DNA of 64,000 bases. Origin: Nocardia grenadensis NBRC 108939. GTDB taxonomy: Bacteria; Actinomycetota; Actinomycetes; Mycobacteriales; Mycobacteriaceae. Below are positions 43,006-52,600 of this stretch, piece by piece; position 1 is the first letter of the stretch; each line of letters opens with the position of its first letter. The notes beneath the pieces are model-generated. The model was not told where the DNA came from. It did no database searches and saw only the letters and a program-made list of their open reading frames with translations. Both the position numbers and the translations under genes were made by a program. The stretch covers positions 49,333-113,332 of the forward strand of contig NZ_BDCJ01000029.1 in the NCBI RefSeq assembly GCF_001613445.1. Reading direction: 5' to 3'.

Positions 43006-45480
43006 CTAGTTCTGCTCGGGCTCCGGGGGTTTGCGCGGAGCCGGTCGCGGAACCACCGCCAGGATCGCCGATTCGAGCTCCGCGCGCCGGTCGGGGCCGG
43101 TGCGTTCCCCCAGATCCAGGCAGAACACGTCCACTACGAACGAGCCCATCGTCACGACCTTCGCCCAGCGCACCTCGGCGCCCGCACTCGCCGGCACCGC
43201 GGCCAGCCGGCAGAGCAGCCCGATCCGGTCCTCGGCCCGTAACTGCAGGATCAGCTGTCCGGGGACCGCGGTCTCCGCCCAGAGCAGCCGGGGCTCGGCC
43301 CGGGCCCAGCGCGCGGCGCCGAGGGTCTCTCGTTCCCGCGCGTCCAGCGCCGCCCGCACATCCAGTTCCCCGGCCGCGGCCCGTTTGACCTCCTGCCGCA
43401 GCAGGCCGGCGTCCGGCGGGCCGCCGAAAGTCGGTGCCACCACGAAGGTGTTGATCGCCGAAGCCCCCGCTCCGCCGACCGACGCCGAGAGCACCCGCAA
43501 CGAATGCAGGGCCAGTACACCGGCGGTGTTCGAGAGCAGTCCGGGAGCGTCCGGGGCGATCACGGTGACGATATGAGTGTATTTCCCCTCGCCCGGCGTC
43601 AACTCGACGTGCACACCGCCGGCGGCAGCGCGGACCAGCAATTCCTCGGGAATGGGTTCGGGTTCGGGCAGGGCCTCCCCCGCCATCACCGTGCGGCAGC
43701 GGCGGACCAGTTCCCCGATCAGGGTGGCCTTCCAGTCACCCCATACGCCCGGTCCGGTGGCCAGCGAATCGGCTTCGGCCAGCGCGTGCAGCAGTTCGAG
43801 CCGGCGCGGATCGTTGTCCAGCGCGTCGACCACGTACCGCACGGTGTCCGGATCCTCGATATCCCGATGCGTGGCGACATCGGGCAACAGCAGATGATGA
43901 CGGACCATGGCGCTGAGGATTTCCACATCCGAGGGCCACAGACCCAACCGGCGACCGATATGGGTCGCCAGGTCGGCACCCACCGCGCAGTGGTCCTCCA
44001 CCCGGCCCTTGCCGATATCGTGCAGCAGCGCGCCGAGTGCCAGCAGATCAGGGCGGGCCACCCGGGTACTCAGCGTGCTCGCGTAGGCCACCGTCTCCAC
44101 CGAATGCCGGTCCACCGTCCACACATGCAGCGCGTCCCGCGGCGGGAGATCCCGCACCGCACCCCATTCCGGCAGCAGCCGGCCCCACAGACCGGTCCGG
44201 TCCAATGCTTCCACCGCGTCGATCACGCCCCGGCCCGCACCGAGCAGCACCAGCAGATCGTTCAACGCGTCCTTGGGCCAGGGCTCACGTAGCTCCGGCG
44301 CGTCTTCGGACAGGCGGTTCAGGGTCGTCGCCGACATCGGCAGCCCGGTCTGCGCGGATGCCGCGGCCACCCGCAGCACCAGCCCCGGGTCACGCTGGGG
44401 ACGGGCGTCCCTGGCCAGCACCACTTCTCCGGCGTGTTCGACGACCCCCTCGTCCAGCGGCCGCCGCACCGGCATCCGGCGCAACCGGGCCAGACCGCGG
44501 CGCGGCAGCGCGTTGCCCGCGGTGCGCAGGCCCACATCGACCGAATATCCGACGGTGCGTGCCGCGTCGCTGAGTGTGCGGGCCAGATCGAACCGGTCAC
44601 CGATACGCAGCGCGGCCCCGATCTCGTCGGCGTCCTGGGCGCGCAACTGGTCGCGGGCCCGGCCCGCGACCCGGTGCAGTTCGGTGCGCACATCCAGGAG
44701 CCGCCGATGGGCCTGCGCCAGACCACCACCGGGCGTGTCCGGGCCCAAACCAGGCATGGCGTCGGTGAGCTGGGCGATCGCGAGCGCGTCCAGCAGCTGG
44801 ATATCGCGCAATCCGCCGCGCCCGTTCTTCAGATCCGGCTCGCTGCGGTGGGCGACCTGACCGCTGCGTTCCCAGCGCGCGTGGATCCCGGTAACCAGTT
44901 CGTCGAAGCGGCCCCGTATCCCGCTGCGCCAATCCTTGCGGATCCCCGCGACGACCCGGTCGCTCAGCTCGGAATTACCCACGATGTGGCGGGCGTCGAG
45001 CATGCCGAGCGCGGCCACCAGATCGTCGGAGGCCACCTTCAGCGCATGCGGGACCGTGCGCACGCTGTGGTCGAGTTTGATATGCGCGTCCCACAGCGGA
45101 TACCAGAGCCCGTCGGCGATCTCGGCGACCCGTTTCGGGTCCATATCCTCGTGCAACAGCACCAGATCCAGATCGGAGTACGGCAGCATCTCCCGGCGGC
45201 CGAGCCCGCCCACGGCCATGATGGCGAGCCCGCTGTCCGGCGTTATCCCCACTTCGGCGCCCTTGCCGGTGAGCCACAGCTCATACAGATCGACCAGGGC
45301 CGCGCGCAGCGATTCGGCGTCCAGCCGCGGATGTCGCGGCGCGCCGCCGCCCAGCAGTTGATCCCGGGCCCGCACCAGGTCCGCGGCACCCTGCGACAGT
45401 GCGGCCGCTTTTCCTGATCGCCCACCGCCGGCCCGCCCGGGCTCTCGATCCTGCCGGTTGTCTCCCAACGAAACCACCAC
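43006..45480 (-). CDS. glnD: PII-modifying bifunctional nucleotidyltransferase/hydrolase GlnD
   Basis: GlnD modifies the PII protein according to glutamine level. In Streptomyces and Corynebacterium it adds AMP rather than UMP to the PII Tyr, and that is the likely activity here. The 824-residue protein has the nucleotidyltransferase core AVGGLGRREMLPYSDLDLVLL, the GlnE/GlnD helical region, an HD phosphohydrolase LGALLHDIGKGRVEDHCAV and two C-terminal ACT domains (GLLSNTAGVLALHSLRVLSA, then RIGLLCRLAAVPASAGAEV). It follows glnB with a hairpin between. GTG codons at 45480 and 45477 are equivalent starts. Confidence 0.93.
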   Translation of the reverse strand: MVVSLGDNRQDREPGRAGGGRSGKAAALSQGAADLVRARDQLLGGGAPRHPRLDAESLRAALVDLYELWLTGKGAEVGITPDSGLAIMAVGGLGRREMLPYSDLDLVLLHEDMDPKRVAEIADGLWYPLWDAHIKLDHSVRTVPHALKVASDDLVAALGMLDARHIVGNSELSDRVVAGIRKDWRSGIRGRFDELVTGIHARWERSGQVAHRSEPDLKNGRGGLRDIQLLDALAIAQLTDAMPGLGPDTPGGGLAQAHRRLLDVRTELHRVAGRARDQLRAQDADEIGAALRIGDRFDLARTLSDAARTVGYSVDVGLRTAGNALPRRGLARLRRMPVRRPLDEGVVEHAGEVVLARDARPQRDPGLVLRVAAASAQTGLPMSATTLNRLSEDAPELREPWPKDALNDLLVLLGAGRGVIDAVEALDRTGLWGRLLPEWGAVRDLPPRDALHVWTVDRHSVETVAYASTLSTRVARPDLLALGALLHDIGKGRVEDHCAVGADLATHIGRRLGLWPSDVEILSAMVRHHLLLPDVATHRDIEDPDTVRYVVDALDNDPRRLELLHALAEADSLATGPGVWGDWKATLIGELVRRCRTVMAGEALPEPEPIPEELLVRAAAGGVHVELTPGEGKYTHIVTVIAPDAPGLLSNTAGVLALHSLRVLSASVGGAGASAINTFVVAPTFGGPPDAGLLRQEVKRAAAGELDVRAALDARERETLGAARWARAEPRLLWAETAVPGQLILQLRAEDRIGLLCRLAAVPASAGAEVRWAKVVTMGSFVVDVFCLDLGERTGPDRRAELESAILAVVPRPAPRKPPEPEQN

Positions 45481-45547
45481 CCGTTCACGCAGGCGACCCC
45501 GCCCCGACCGGTTATCGGTGGGAGCGGGGCCGCATTGTCGTTGTGCA

Positions 45548-45574
45548 CCCGCAGGCGCGCTCTCCGCGCGCGGG
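45548..45574 (-). terminator. Hairpin between glnB and glnD
   Basis: Arms CCCGC-AG-GCGCG and CGCGC-GCGGG pair (10 bp with a 2 nt bulge) around a CTCTC loop. On the minus strand the stem begins 3 nt after the glnB stop, so most transcripts may end there and glnD may be read only partly. There is no U-tract. Confidence 0.5.
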
Positions 45575-45576
45575 CT

Positions 45577-45915
45577 CTATAGCGCGTCGGTGCCGCGTTC
45601 CCCGGTCCGGACCCGGACGATCGTTTCGACCGGGGTCACCCAGACCTTGCCGTCGCCGATCTTGCCGGTGCGCGACGCCTCGACGATCAGATCCACGACC
45701 CGGTCCACCGTCGCGTCGTCGACCACGACCTCGACCCGCACCTTCGGCACGAAATCCACCGAGTACTCGGCACCGCGGTAGACCTCGGTGTGCCCCTTCT
45801 GCCGTCCGTATCCCTGGACCTCGCTCACGGTCATACCGAATACGCCTGCCTGCTCCAGGCCGGTCTTGACGTCTTCGAGCGTGAACGGTTTGACGATTGC
45901 GGTGATCAGTTTCAT
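45577..45915 (-). CDS. glnB: Nitrogen regulatory protein PII (GlnB/GlnK)
   Basis: The 112-residue trimeric PII protein starts MKLITAIVKPFTLEDVK. The T-loop GYGRQKGHTEVYRGAEY carries the modifiable Tyr at residue 51 and the C-terminal part reads IGDGKVWVTPVETIVRVRTGE. ATG at 45915 is the start: an AAGGAGG lies 10 nt before it, whereas the upstream ATG at 45924 is only 1 nt from it. It follows amtB directly (stop codon shared with the upstream ATGA), the standard AmtB-PII pairing that regulates ammonium uptake. Confidence 0.95.
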   Translation of the reverse strand: MKLITAIVKPFTLEDVKTGLEQAGVFGMTVSEVQGYGRQKGHTEVYRGAEYSVDFVPKVRVEVVVDDATVDRVVDLIVEASRTGKIGDGKVWVTPVETIVRVRTGERGTDAL

Positions 45916-45920
45916 GGGGT

Positions 45921-47222
45921 TCATGCCTCCTTGACGGCCGAACGAGCGGTTCCACCCAGTGCAGCGAAATCGTATGCCGTCTCCGCGTGCTCGGAATCAT
46001 CCATACCGCCCGACTCCGCTTCCGCGTCGGCGCGCAGGCCGATCGTGAACTTGATCGCGTACGCGATCACCAGAGCGACCACGAAGGAGTACACCAGAAC
46101 CGCGACCGCGCCGAGGGTCTGGCGGCCCAGCAACTCGAGATCACCACCGTAGAACAGACCTTCCGCACCGGCGGCCGCCTCGGGCGCGGCGAACAAGCCG
46201 ATCAGCACCGTGCCGAGGATACCGCCGACCATGTGGATACCCACGACGTCGAGCGAATCGTCGTACCCGAATTTGAACTTCAGGCTCACCGCCAGGGCGC
46301 AGACCACACCGGCGATGACGCCGATGGCCAGCGCGCCGAGGACGTTCACCGAGGAGCAGGAGGGCGTGATGGCCACCAGACCCGCGACGATACCGGAAGC
46401 GGCGCCCAGGGAGGTCGGCTTGCCGTCGCGGATCTTCTCCACCACCAGCCAGCCGATCATCGCGGCGGCGGTGGCGACCAGCGTGGTGAGGAAGGTGGCC
46501 CCGGCGACACCGTCGGCGGCCGCCGCAGAACCGGCGTTGAAGCCGAACCAGCCGAACCACAGCAGCGCGGCACCGAGCATGACGAAGGGCAGGTTGTGCG
46601 GACGGAAGGGAGTTTTCGGCCAACCGGCGCGCTTACCGACCACGATGGCCAGCGCCAGCGCCGCGGCACCGGAGTTGATGTGTACGGCGGTACCACCGGC
46701 GAAGTCGATGGCCTCGACCTTCTCCATGATCCAGCCGCCGCCCCAGACCCAGTGCGCGACCGGGAAGTACACCACGGTGGCCCAGACGGCGGCGAAGACC
46801 AGCCAGGCACCGAACTTCAGGCGGTCGGCCACCGCGCCGGAGATGAGCGCCACGGTGATGATGGCGAACATGGCCTGGAACGCGACGAAGACCGTCGCGG
46901 GAATGGTTCCGAACAGCGGGACACCCGCCGATTCGTCACCGAACCCGGCGATCAGCGTCTTCAGACCGAAGAACTGACCCGGGTCCCCGAGCAGTCCGCC
47001 TTTGTCGGTGCCGAACGCCGTCGAGAAGCCGTACAGCACCCAGAGCACGGTGACCACGCCCATCGCGCTGATGCTCATCATGATCATATTGAGCACGTTC
47101 TTGCCGCGGACCATACCGCCGTAGAAGAACGCCAGCCCGGGTGTCATCAACAGGACGAGCGCAGCGCTCGTCAGCATCCATGCGGTGTCGCCGGCATTGG
47201 GCGCGCCGATCACGGTTTCCAC
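45921..47222 (-). CDS. amtB: Ammonium transporter AmtB
   Basis: The 433-residue protein has eleven or so helices and the family signatures DTAWMLTSAALVLLMTPGLAFFYGG, FGTDKGGLLG, HWVWGGGWI, FAGGTAVHINSGAAALALAI and MLGAALLWFGWFGFNAGSA, with the channel His pair visible in the last helices (GIHMVGG). It conducts NH3/NH4+ into the cell and is gated by PII. GTG at 47222 has GGGAGG upstream. It leads the amtB-glnB-glnD operon. Confidence 0.95.
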   Translation of the reverse strand: METVIGAPNAGDTAWMLTSAALVLLMTPGLAFFYGGMVRGKNVLNMIMMSISAMGVVTVLWVLYGFSTAFGTDKGGLLGDPGQFFGLKTLIAGFGDESAGVPLFGTIPATVFVAFQAMFAIITVALISGAVADRLKFGAWLVFAAVWATVVYFPVAHWVWGGGWIMEKVEAIDFAGGTAVHINSGAAALALAIVVGKRAGWPKTPFRPHNLPFVMLGAALLWFGWFGFNAGSAAAADGVAGATFLTTLVATAAAMIGWLVVEKIRDGKPTSLGAASGIVAGLVAITPSCSSVNVLGALAIGVIAGVVCALAVSLKFKFGYDDSLDVVGIHMVGGILGTVLIGLFAAPEAAAGAEGLFYGGDLELLGRQTLGAVAVLVYSFVVALVIAYAIKFTIGLRADAEAESGGMDDSEHAETAYDFAALGGTARSAVKEA

Positions 47223-47296
47223 CAGTTTCCTCCCTCATCCTCTGGCCCCGCCGCTCACGCGACATCGGGCCCGCTTATGAAGGGTCCTCATTCGGT

Positions 47297-47334
47297 GTTT
47301 CATCCGTGACGCCCAGGTGTTTCACCTAGGTGAA
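47297..47334. promoter_or_regulatory. Candidate GlnR binding region upstream of amtB
   Basis: On the plus strand GTTTC occurs at 47297 and 47319, exactly 22 bp apart, the spacing of GlnR a/b-site repeats. The second is followed, after 6 nt, by GTGAA, one base off the GTnAC half-site. The same stretch holds a perfect 14 bp palindrome TTCACCTAGGTGAA at 47321-47334. It lies about 75-112 bp upstream of amtB on the reading strand, a normal operator position. The match is partial. Confidence 0.45.
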
Positions 47335-47448
47335 TGGATCACGCCCCCATGTTTCGGGTGTGTTGCGCACGCTGTGCGGAGGTTTCCGGACCGCTGTGCG
47401 ACTCGCCGGACGCAGCCGGATCCGGCCGATTCTGCGCGGGCAGAACAA

Positions 47449-49002
47449 CTAACCGAGCAGCGCGTCGACGAACGCCGAGGGTTCGAACGGCGCCAGATCG
47501 TCGGCACCCTCGCCCAGGCCCACCAGTTTGACCGGTACGCCCAATTCGTGCTGGATCTGGAAGACGATTCCGCCCTTGGCGGTGCCGTCCAGCTTGGTCA
47601 GCACGACACCGCTGATATCCACCACCTCGGCGAAGATGCGGGCCTGCGCGAGACCATTCTGGCCCACCGTGGCGTCGAGTACGAGTAGTACCTCGTCCAC
47701 CGAGGCCTTCTTCTCGACCACGCGTTTGACCTTGCCCAGCTCGTCCATGAGCCCGGTCTTGGTGTGCAGCCGACCCGCCGTATCGACAAGCACCACGTCC
47801 ACGCCGGCGTCGATACCGGTGGAGACGGCGTCGAAAGCGACGGCGGCCGGATCGGCGCCCTCCCGCCCGCGCACGGTATCCGCGCCGACCCGCTCACCCC
47901 AGGTCTGCAACTGATCGGCCGCCGCGGCCCGGAAGGTGTCCGCGGCACCGAGCAGCACCCGACGTCCGTCGGCGACCAGCACCCGGGCGAGTTTGCCGGT
48001 GGTGGTCGTCTTGCCGGTGCCGTTCACCCCGACCACGAGCAAGATCGACGGATGATCGGCGTGCGGCAGCGCGCGCACCGAACGGTCCAGTTCGGGCCGC
48101 AGTGATTCGATCAGTACCTCGCGTAGCACCGACCGCGCGTCCTCGGCGGTGCGGACACTGCGGGCGGCCATCTCCTCGCGCAGCCGTTCCACGATGACGG
48201 TGGTGACCGCGGTGCCGATATCGGCCATCACCAGCGTGTCCTCGACCTCTTCCCAGGAATCCTCGTCCAGGTCGCCACCGCCGAGCAGCCCCAGCAGGCT
48301 TTTGCCGACCGCGTTCTGCGACCGGGACAACCGGCCGCGCAGCCGGATCAACCGGCCCGAGGTCGGCGCGATCTCCTCGACCTCCGGGACCAGATGGGCT
48401 CCGGCGGCGGTATCGGGAGCCACCACCGCGGGCTCCGCGCCCGCTTCGGCGGGTGCGCTCGCCTGCTCGGCCGCGGCAGTGTCCGCGGTCGCGGGACCGG
48501 TCTCGGCCACCGGTCCGGCCGTGCCGGGGTCCGCCGGTGCGGTGGCGGGCGGTTCCGTCGTCTCGGGCGAGACGGTATCGGTGCCGTCGGTGGTCGTCGC
48601 GCCGGATTCCGTGCCGGTCGCGGTATCGACGGTATCGGCCTCGGGCAGCGGTACATCGGTGATGCCGCGGCGCGGCGCGTCCCGCGGGACGGCGGCGTCG
48701 TCGCCGATATGCGGCTGACCCTCCAGATCGGTCCGCTCAGTGGGACTCGGAGCCGCCGGTTCCGCGGGGCTCGGCCCCGGCGGTACGGGGGTCGCGGTGG
48801 CACCCCGGCCACCCTGGCTGAACGAGAATCCACCCGCCGCCTGATACCCGCCCGACCGGTCGGTCAGCTGTTCCTTCTGCGCCGGCGCCGTCAGCGAGAC
48901 CCGGCCGCGCTTGTACCGGACGAAACCGGCCACGAGCGCGACCAGCAGTACGGCGGCGATCACTGCGATCAGAATCCAGGCTTGCGCACTCACGCCGACC
49001 AT
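47449..49002 (-). CDS. ftsY: Signal recognition particle receptor FtsY
   Basis: FtsY docks ribosome-SRP complexes at the membrane. The 517-residue protein begins with a membrane helix (AWILIAVIAAVLLVALVAGF), typical for actinobacterial FtsY. A long Ala/Thr/Pro/Glu-rich acidic linker follows (to about residue 210), then the NG domain with VVGVNGTGKTTTTGKLA, DTFRAAAADQL, DTAGRL and TKLDGTAKGGIVF. GAAGG lies before the ATG at 49002. It converges with nothing; DUF2237 diverges from its start. Confidence 0.94.
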   Translation of the reverse strand: MVGVSAQAWILIAVIAAVLLVALVAGFVRYKRGRVSLTAPAQKEQLTDRSGGYQAAGGFSFSQGGRGATATPVPPGPSPAEPAAPSPTERTDLEGQPHIGDDAAVPRDAPRRGITDVPLPEADTVDTATGTESGATTTDGTDTVSPETTEPPATAPADPGTAGPVAETGPATADTAAAEQASAPAEAGAEPAVVAPDTAAGAHLVPEVEEIAPTSGRLIRLRGRLSRSQNAVGKSLLGLLGGGDLDEDSWEEVEDTLVMADIGTAVTTVIVERLREEMAARSVRTAEDARSVLREVLIESLRPELDRSVRALPHADHPSILLVVGVNGTGKTTTTGKLARVLVADGRRVLLGAADTFRAAAADQLQTWGERVGADTVRGREGADPAAVAFDAVSTGIDAGVDVVLVDTAGRLHTKTGLMDELGKVKRVVEKKASVDEVLLVLDATVGQNGLAQARIFAEVVDISGVVLTKLDGTAKGGIVFQIQHELGVPVKLVGLGEGADDLAPFEPSAFVDALLG

Positions 49003-49169
49003 CCTTCCAGAGCGGTACCGAGCGGTAGGTTACCCGGCCCGGCCCGCGCGGCGAAGGCCCGCACCCGCTGCCGCGCACCCGACACATCCCCAGCTCAGCC
49101 CCGCGAACACGACCGGTGAGATTTCTTGTCCTGCGGAACTTCTCGCGACAGGCCAATAGGATCGGCGAT

Positions 49170-49559
49170 GTGACCGATCGAAACGTGCTTGGGGGTCCGC
49201 TACAAGAGTGCGGCACCGATCCTCTGACCGGGTTCTACCGGGACGGCTGCTGCAGCACCGGCCCGGAGGACCTGGGCAGCCATACCGTGTGCACGGTCGT
49301 CACAGCAGAGTTCCTCGAGCATCAGGCGTCCATCGGAAACGATCTGAGCACGCCCCGTCCGGAGAACAATTTCCCCGGACTCCAGCCGGGGGACAGATGG
49401 TGTGTCGTGGCGGTGCGCTGGTTACACGCGCACGAGGACGGTGTCGCCGCGCCGGTGGTGCTGGCGGCGACCCATGAGAATGCCCTGGAAGTGATAGCGA
49501 TGGAGATCCTGCGCAAATACGCGGTCGACGTACCCGACGACGTCAGCGACCTGCTCTGA
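49170..49559 (+). CDS. DUF2237 protein
   Basis: The 129-residue protein starts at GTG 49170 (VTDRNVLGGPLQECGTDP), which is the DUF2237 pattern: conserved PLTGFYRDGCCSTGPEDLGSHTVC, EFLEHQASIGNDL and LQPGDRWCVVAVRWLHA. The clustered Cys residues suggest a metal or redox site; no function is known. It converges with smc, and the two ends share a hairpin. Confidence 0.82.
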   Translation: MTDRNVLGGPLQECGTDPLTGFYRDGCCSTGPEDLGSHTVCTVVTAEFLEHQASIGNDLSTPRPENNFPGLQPGDRWCVVAVRWLHAHEDGVAAPVVLAATHENALEVIAMEILRKYAVDVPDDVSDLL

Positions 49560-49584
49560 ACACCGGCGTGGGCGCACGGCCGGT

Positions 49585-49617
49585 GGTACGGCGCGGCGGT
49601 TACTCCGCCGCGCTACC
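49585..49617. terminator. Bidirectional hairpin at the smc/DUF2237 ends
   Basis: GCGCGGCGG (49591-49599) and CCGCCGCGC (49605-49613) pair around TTACT, with GGTA/TACC extending the stem past a 2 nt bulge. The stem overlaps the smc stop codon at 49600 and starts about 25 bp after the DUF2237 stop, so it can serve both convergent genes. Confidence 0.6.
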
Positions 49618-52600
49618 GGCCGCCGCGAGATCGTGCCCGCGCAGTCGCTGCGAGATGACCTGGGTGATGCCGTCGCCACGCATGCTCACGCCGTAGAGCG
49701 CGTCGGCGATCTCCATGGTCGGTTTCTGGTGGGTGATGACGATCAGCTGACTCTTCTCCCGCAACTGCTCGAACAGTCCGATGAGCCGGCGCAGGTTGGT
49801 GTCGTCGAGTGCCGCCTCCACCTCGTCCATCACATAGAACGGTGAGGGGCGGGCGCGGAAGATGGCGACCAGCAACGCCACCGCCGTGAGCGATTTCTCC
49901 CCACCGGACAGCAGTGACAGCCGCTTGACCTTCTTCCCGGGCGGCCGCGCTTCCACTTCGATACCGGTGGTGAGCATATCGGTGGGGTCGGTGAGCAGCA
50001 GCCGGCCGTCGCCGCCGGGGAACAGCGCGGCGAAGACCTGGACGAACTCCCGTTCCACATCGGCGTAGGCGTCGGTGAAGACCTGCAAGATCCGGGTGTC
50101 GACCTCGGCCACCACATCCAGCAGGTCCTGGCGGGCCTTCTTGACGTCCTCGAGCTGGGTGGCCAGGAAGTTGTAGCGCTCCTCGAGCGCCGCGAACTCC
50201 TCGAGGGCCAGCGGGTTGACCTTGCCGAGAGTGGCCAGATCCTTCTCGGCGCGTTTGGCCCGCCGCTCCTGCGACGCGCGGTCGAACGGCATCGGGGCCG
50301 GTGCGCTGACCTGCTCACCGCGCTCTTTGGCCTGCTCGTACTCCCGCATCTCCAGTTCGCTGGGTGGCAGGGCCACCGCGGGACCGTATTCGGCGATGAG
50401 ATCGTCGAGCGCGATCCCGAACTGTTCGGCGATGGTGGCTTCCAGCTGTTCGATCCGCAGCGCCGCCTGCGCTTTGGCGACCTCGTCGCGATGCACCGCG
50501 TCGGTGAGCTGTTCGAGCTGGGCGTTCAGGGCCCGCACCCGCTCTTTGATCCGGTCCACCTCGGTGGCGCATTCGGTACGCCGCCGGACCAGTTCGTCGC
50601 GGCGAGCGGCGGCGACCGCCACCACCTTCTCGAGTTCGGCCGCCAGGTCCGCACCGGATCCGGCGACCGCGGCGGCGACACCGGCGGCCTGGCGCCGGGC
50701 GGCCTGCGCCCGTTCGGCCCGGGCGCGGGTCTCGCGTTCGCCACGGGCGGCGCGCCGGAGCGTTTCCGCCTTGCCGCGGACCGATTCGGCGCGCTCCTCG
50801 GCCGTGCGCACCGCCAGCCGCGCCTCCACCTCCATGGCCCGGGCCTCGGCGAGCGCGGCGGCGGCCTCCTCCCGGGCCAGTGCGGCGGCCTCCGTTCCGG
50901 CGGCGCCGGCGGCATCGCTGTCGGAATCGGCCTGTTCACGCTCGGCGTGCCGCAGCCGGTCCTCGAGTTCGGCCAGCTCGCCGACCGCCTTCTCGTGCGC
51001 GGTCTCGGCATCGGCCCGCTGGCCGGTCAGCCGCTCCGATTCGGCGTCGGCCGCGCGGACGGCCGCCCCGAGGCGGCCGAGCCGCTCGTAGACGGCATTG
51101 AGGGCCTGGTCGGATTCGTGCAGGGCCAGCAGGGCGTGGTCGACCGCTTCCTTACGGTCGGCCTGTTCCTCCAGCGCCCCGGCCAGGCTCGCCTCCAGTT
51201 CTTCGGCGTGCCGGCGCGCGGCGACCAGGTCGGCCTCGGCGGCATCGATACTCGCCTGGATCTCCAACCGGCTCGGCGACCGGTCCGAACCACCGACCAG
51301 CCATCCGGTCCCGGCGAGATCGCCCTCGCGGGTGACGACCCGCAGTTCCGGGCGCGCACTCAGCAGCGCGGCTGCCGCGTCCAGATCGTCGACCACCGCG
51401 ACCCGGCGGGTCAGCGCGACCACGGCCGCGCGGACCGGACCGGGGCAGTCCACCACATCCAGCAACCAGCGCGCCGGCCCGGGCAGCGACGGTTCTTCGA
51501 GATCCGCCGCCGCCGGACCCTCGTACACCAGCGCGGCCCGCCCACCGTCGGCCTTCCCCAGCGCGCGCAGTGCGCTGAGCGCCGTCTCGCCGGTATCGGC
51601 CACCACCGCTTCGGCCACCGGCCCCAGTACCGCCGCGACCGCGGCCTCGTACCCGGTGTGTACCCGCAACCGTCCCGACAGCGGGCCCAGCAGTCCGGCC
51701 GGATGGTTCTCGGTGAGCCAGGCCGCACCGTCGCGGCTGGCCAGGTTCATACCGAGCGCTTCGATCCGCGCGGTCAGCGAGGCCACCAGCCGGCCGGCCT
51801 CCCGATCCTCGGCGCGCAGCTCGGCGACCCGGCGGTCGGCCAGGCCGAGCGCCTCCACGGCGTGCTCGTGCTGGGCGTCGAGCCCGGCCTCACCGGCCTC
51901 CAACTCGGCCAGTTCGTCCTGCACCGCATCGAATTCCGCCCGTGCCGCGGTACCCCGGGCCCGGGCCTCGGTGATGGCGGTGGACAACCGCATGGTCTCG
52001 GCGTCGATCGATTGCGCGCGGGTGCGCAGGTTCTCGACCTGCCCGGACAATCGGACCAGCCCCTCGCGCCGGTCGGCGATGGCGCGTACCGCGGCCAGAT
52101 GCGCCTGTTCGGCGGCCTTGGCGGCGTGCTCGCGATCCCCCAGGCTCTCACGCGCGGCCTCCAGCGTCTCGGTGGCCATTTCGACGGCCTCGCGCAGTTC
52201 GGCTTCCTCGGCCTCCACCCGGTCGGCTTCGGCCTCGAGCTGATCGGGGTCGCGGCCGGTGTTCGCGGGGGCGGCCGTATCGAGGTGGCGGGCGCGATCA
52301 CCGGCGATCCGGATGGTCGCGTTCACCCGTTCGGAGAGGGCGGAGAGCTGGAACCACAGCTGTCCGGCGGCCTCGGCGCCGGGAGTGAGCCGAGAGAGTT
52401 GGTATTCCTGCTGGGCGAGCGCGGCATTCGCGGCATCGAGTTCGCTGCGCACGGTGATCTGCTGTTCCCGCGCGTAGGCCTCTTTGCTCTGCTGGCTCTC
52501 CAGTTCGCTGCGCCGGGTGACCAGATCGTCGGCGGCCAACCGCAACCGGGCGTCGCGCAGATCCGCCTGCACCGTCTGGGCCCGGCGCGCGACCTCGGCC

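Noticed and set aside
47321..47334. The palindrome as a terminator for ftsY or amtB
   Set aside because: It lies upstream of amtB and about 115 bp before ftsY's stop on the reading strand but has no U-tract and fits an operator better.
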